A stretch of 9,527 nt of DNA from Verrucomicrobiales bacterium (lineage in GTDB: Bacteria; Verrucomicrobiota; Verrucomicrobiia; Verrucomicrobiales; DEV007): positions 7,706 through 17,232 of the forward strand of contig PAHQ01000043.1 in NCBI GenBank assembly GCA_002705125.1. Reading direction: 5' to 3'. Positions within the stretch are counted from its first letter, which is position 1. Each line of letters opens with the position of its first letter. This document shows, piece by piece, positions 8,308 through 9,527 of the stretch. The notes under the pieces were generated by a model, which saw only the letters and a list, made by a program, of their open reading frames with translations, was not told where the DNA came from and made no database searches. The position numbers and the translations under genes were made by a program.

Positions 8308-8335
8308 TTGAGTGATTTTGCTTAGATATTATAAC
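8308..8335 (+). promoter_or_regulatory. Candidate promoter of the divergent plus-strand gene
   Basis: TTGAGT (8308-8313) and TATAAC (8330-8335) are separated by 16 bp and resemble sigma70 -35 and -10 boxes with 4 of 6 and 5 of 6 matches. The -10 overlaps the opposing -10 of the operon promoter by four bases, so the two promoters could not be open independently. Transcription would start about 50 bp before the ATG at 8396, placing the inverted repeat in the 5' leader. Confidence 0.35.
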
Positions 8336-8354
8336 GATTAGAAACTTAGGTAAA
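8328..8354 (-). promoter_or_regulatory. Candidate sigma70-type promoter of the four-gene operon
   Basis: Read on the minus strand, a perfect TATAAT -10 box lies at 8328-8333. A weak -35 candidate, TTTACC (4 of 6 matches to TTGACA), lies at 8349-8354 with a short 15-bp spacer. The -10 ends 23 bp before the ATG at 8304, giving a plausible short leader. The -35 box coincides with the left arm of the inverted repeat at 8348-8367. In AT-rich DNA such boxes arise by chance, so this rests mainly on position. Confidence 0.4.
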
Positions 8355-8367
8355 GGGAGGTTTACCT
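8348..8367. promoter_or_regulatory. Inverted repeat, candidate operator in the divergent intergenic region
   Basis: AGGTAAA and TTTACCT form perfect 7-bp arms around the 6-bp centre GGGAGG. The repeat sits between the two divergent start codons, overlapping the weak -35 of the operon promoter and lying downstream of the plus-strand -10. That is a classic place for a transcription-factor site controlling both directions. The GGAGG in its centre resembles a Shine-Dalgarno sequence but is 35 nt from the ATG at 8396, too far to serve it. By rough estimate, a 7-bp repeat arises in a region this size about one time in twenty by chance. No regulator gene is in the window. Confidence 0.4.
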
Positions 8368-8395
8368 TCAAGGAAACTTTGTTTATTATGACTAT

Positions 8396-9527
8396 ATGTG
8401 CAGAATTCTCACAATTTTTTTGTTTTCCATACTAATATCACAGTCACCAGCTGAAAAATCAGTACACCTAGGGGTTTGGTCGCAATTTTCCGAAGTACCT
8501 GGCAAACCTAATGCATACATCGCAGAAATTCCTTCTAGCAAATCAGTCGAAAAACTACTTCTACCCTCAAACTCGCCGAATATTTTCAAGGTTATTATTG
8601 ATAAAAAGATATCAAGATTTGAGCATGATCAAAAATTAAACCGTATAGCGATTGACTTAGATAGAGACAAAAACCGTGTAATTGAAGTTGAAACAGCCGA
8701 AAATTCTAAGCAGCTCAGTGATGGGCGAATCGTTTTTTCTTCCCTCGACGCTAAGATCATAGGAGATACAGCTAAACTAGAAAAAGATCCTGGGAATTTC
8801 AGAATAGGCTTTTGGAGCAATAAGGAGGATTATTTATTCTGGAATTATAATGCTAGTCGATGGGGAATGTATGAACTTGAACTAACTTATTCACTAGCCG
8901 CCAAGGAATCCAAAATAAACGTACAAATTGGAAATAAATCGATTTTGTCCAATATCAATCATACTGGCAGTTGGTACCATTACGATACCGTTAAGCTAGG
9001 TAAAATCTACTTACCTAAAAGCGGTAAATATAAGGTGTCGATCAACGCTACAGATAAAAAAGGGGCAGCAGTTATGAATTTTAAATCTCTCGTACTTGTA
9101 CCTACGGGTGAAGGAGACCCAATTGTACAAAGCAAAGACACTATAAATTTACACTCTAGAAACTCAATTGTACATGGAGTGAATTTAAGATATGAACCAG
9201 CAGCAAAAAAACAATGCCTTGGTTACTGGTCTAATCCATCAGATTGGGCATCTTGGGATTTTACTGTTAATCAGACAGGAAAATACAAAGTCAAAGTTCG
9301 CCAAGGATGCGGTAAAGGCCATGGTGGAAGTACGGCTTCTATCATTCTAGGTGATCAGAAATTATCGTTTGTAGTCGAAGACACTGGAGGTTTTCAAAAC
9401 TGGAAAAACCTAACGCTCGGAACTCTTCTAATAGAAGAGCCAGGACTTAAAAAACTAGAAGTTAGACCGGTAAATAAAAAGGGGGTTGCTGTTATGGACA
9501 TTCAAGAGATTATCCTAACTAAGGAGT
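8396..9527 (+). CDS. Secreted protein with two tandem DUF5077-like carbohydrate-binding modules (3' end outside window)
   Basis: An open frame of 377 codons runs off the right edge without a stop, so the gene is partial. ATG at 8396 is the first possible start: an in-frame TAA lies at 8351-8353 and no in-frame start codon falls between. A Sec signal peptide covers about 1-19 (cleavage after SPA). Residues 20-118 are unassigned. Then come two copies of one beta-sandwich module, about 119-236 and 246-377. Each contains an aromatic WSN box (GFWSNKEDYLFW, GYWSNPSDWASW), a GxY(E/K) strand and a closing KKGxAVM block. The second copy also has GCGKGHGGS (304-312) and VEDTGGFQNW (327-336), hallmarks of domains attached to sulfatases and fucosidases in PVC bacteria. 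The role is probably glycan binding at the cell surface or outside it. A catalytic domain may follow beyond the window, or the protein may end soon after. It is transcribed divergently from the operon. Confidence 0.85.
   Translation, partial: MCRILTIFLFSILISQSPAEKSVHLGVWSQFSEVPGKPNAYIAEIPSSKSVEKLLLPSNSPNIFKVIIDKKISRFEHDQKLNRIAIDLDRDKNRVIEVETAENSKQLSDGRIVFSSLDAKIIGDTAKLEKDPGNFRIGFWSNKEDYLFWNYNASRWGMYELELTYSLAAKESKINVQIGNKSILSNINHTGSWYHYDTVKLGKIYLPKSGKYKVSINATDKKGAAVMNFKSLVLVPTGEGDPIVQSKDTINLHSRNSIVHGVNLRYEPAAKKQCLGYWSNPSDWASWDFTVNQTGKYKVKVRQGCGKGHGGSTASIILGDQKLSFVVEDTGGFQNWKNLTLGTLLIEEPGLKKLEVRPVNKKGVAVMDIQEIILTKE

Noticed and set aside
8388..8435. Fifteen-codon ORF starting at ATG 8388, overlapping the start of the plus-strand gene, considered as a leader peptide
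   Set aside because: There is no regulatory codon run or attenuator hairpin, the peptide has no recognisable character, and one such ORF is expected by chance.
8392..8820. Minus-strand ORFs of 65 and 63 codons (8392-8589 and 8629-8820)
   Set aside because: They lie antisense to the convincing plus-strand gene with a signal peptide and recognisable modules, and their translations look like shadows.

Overview
The window looks like a piece of a PVC-superphylum genome, most likely a marine or free-living Verrucomicrobiota member or a low-GC planctomycete. The reasons are the families present (DUF1501, DUF1549/DUF1553, a DUF1080 domain fused to a membrane-bound-dehydrogenase-type beta-propeller, and a GCGKG-type DUF5077-like carbohydrate-binding domain) and a base composition that is AT-rich by eye. 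No RNA gene, insertion sequence, CRISPR array or phage gene is visible.

Layout. Positions 16-8304 hold four minus-strand genes read right to left, separated by only 15, 16 and 23 bp, so almost certainly one operon. In transcription order they are: (1) a 1189-residue secreted multidomain protein with DUF1080, a galactose-binding-like domain, a propeller, a helical HEAT-like region and a C-terminal type-1 copper (cupredoxin) domain; (2) a 713-residue secreted DUF1549/DUF1553 protein with one CxxCH motif; (3) a 468-residue DUF1501 protein with a twin-arginine signal; (4) a 371-residue cytoplasmic enolase-superfamily enzyme of the mandelate racemase type. A compact 91-bp divergent intergenic region (8305-8395) carries candidate back-to-back promoters and a perfect 7-bp inverted repeat. 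From 8396 a plus-strand gene runs off the right edge. It encodes a secreted protein with two tandem DUF5077-like beta-sandwich modules.

How the genes may work together (inference). Three of the four operon products carry export signals and the fourth does not. The first gene joins a domain named for 3-keto-disaccharide hydrolysis to a dehydrogenase-like propeller and a copper electron-transfer domain. The last gene is a probable sugar-acid dehydratase or racemase. A coherent reading is an extracytoplasmic oxidative route for breaking a glycan or glycoside, with a sugar acid finished in the cytoplasm. The divergent gene would supply carbohydrate binding. The substrate cannot be read from the sequence, and the biochemical roles of DUF1501 and DUF1549/1553 proteins are not established. 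The most notable point is a complete azurin-type copper site in a protein class where a C-terminal c-type cytochrome is the more familiar partner.
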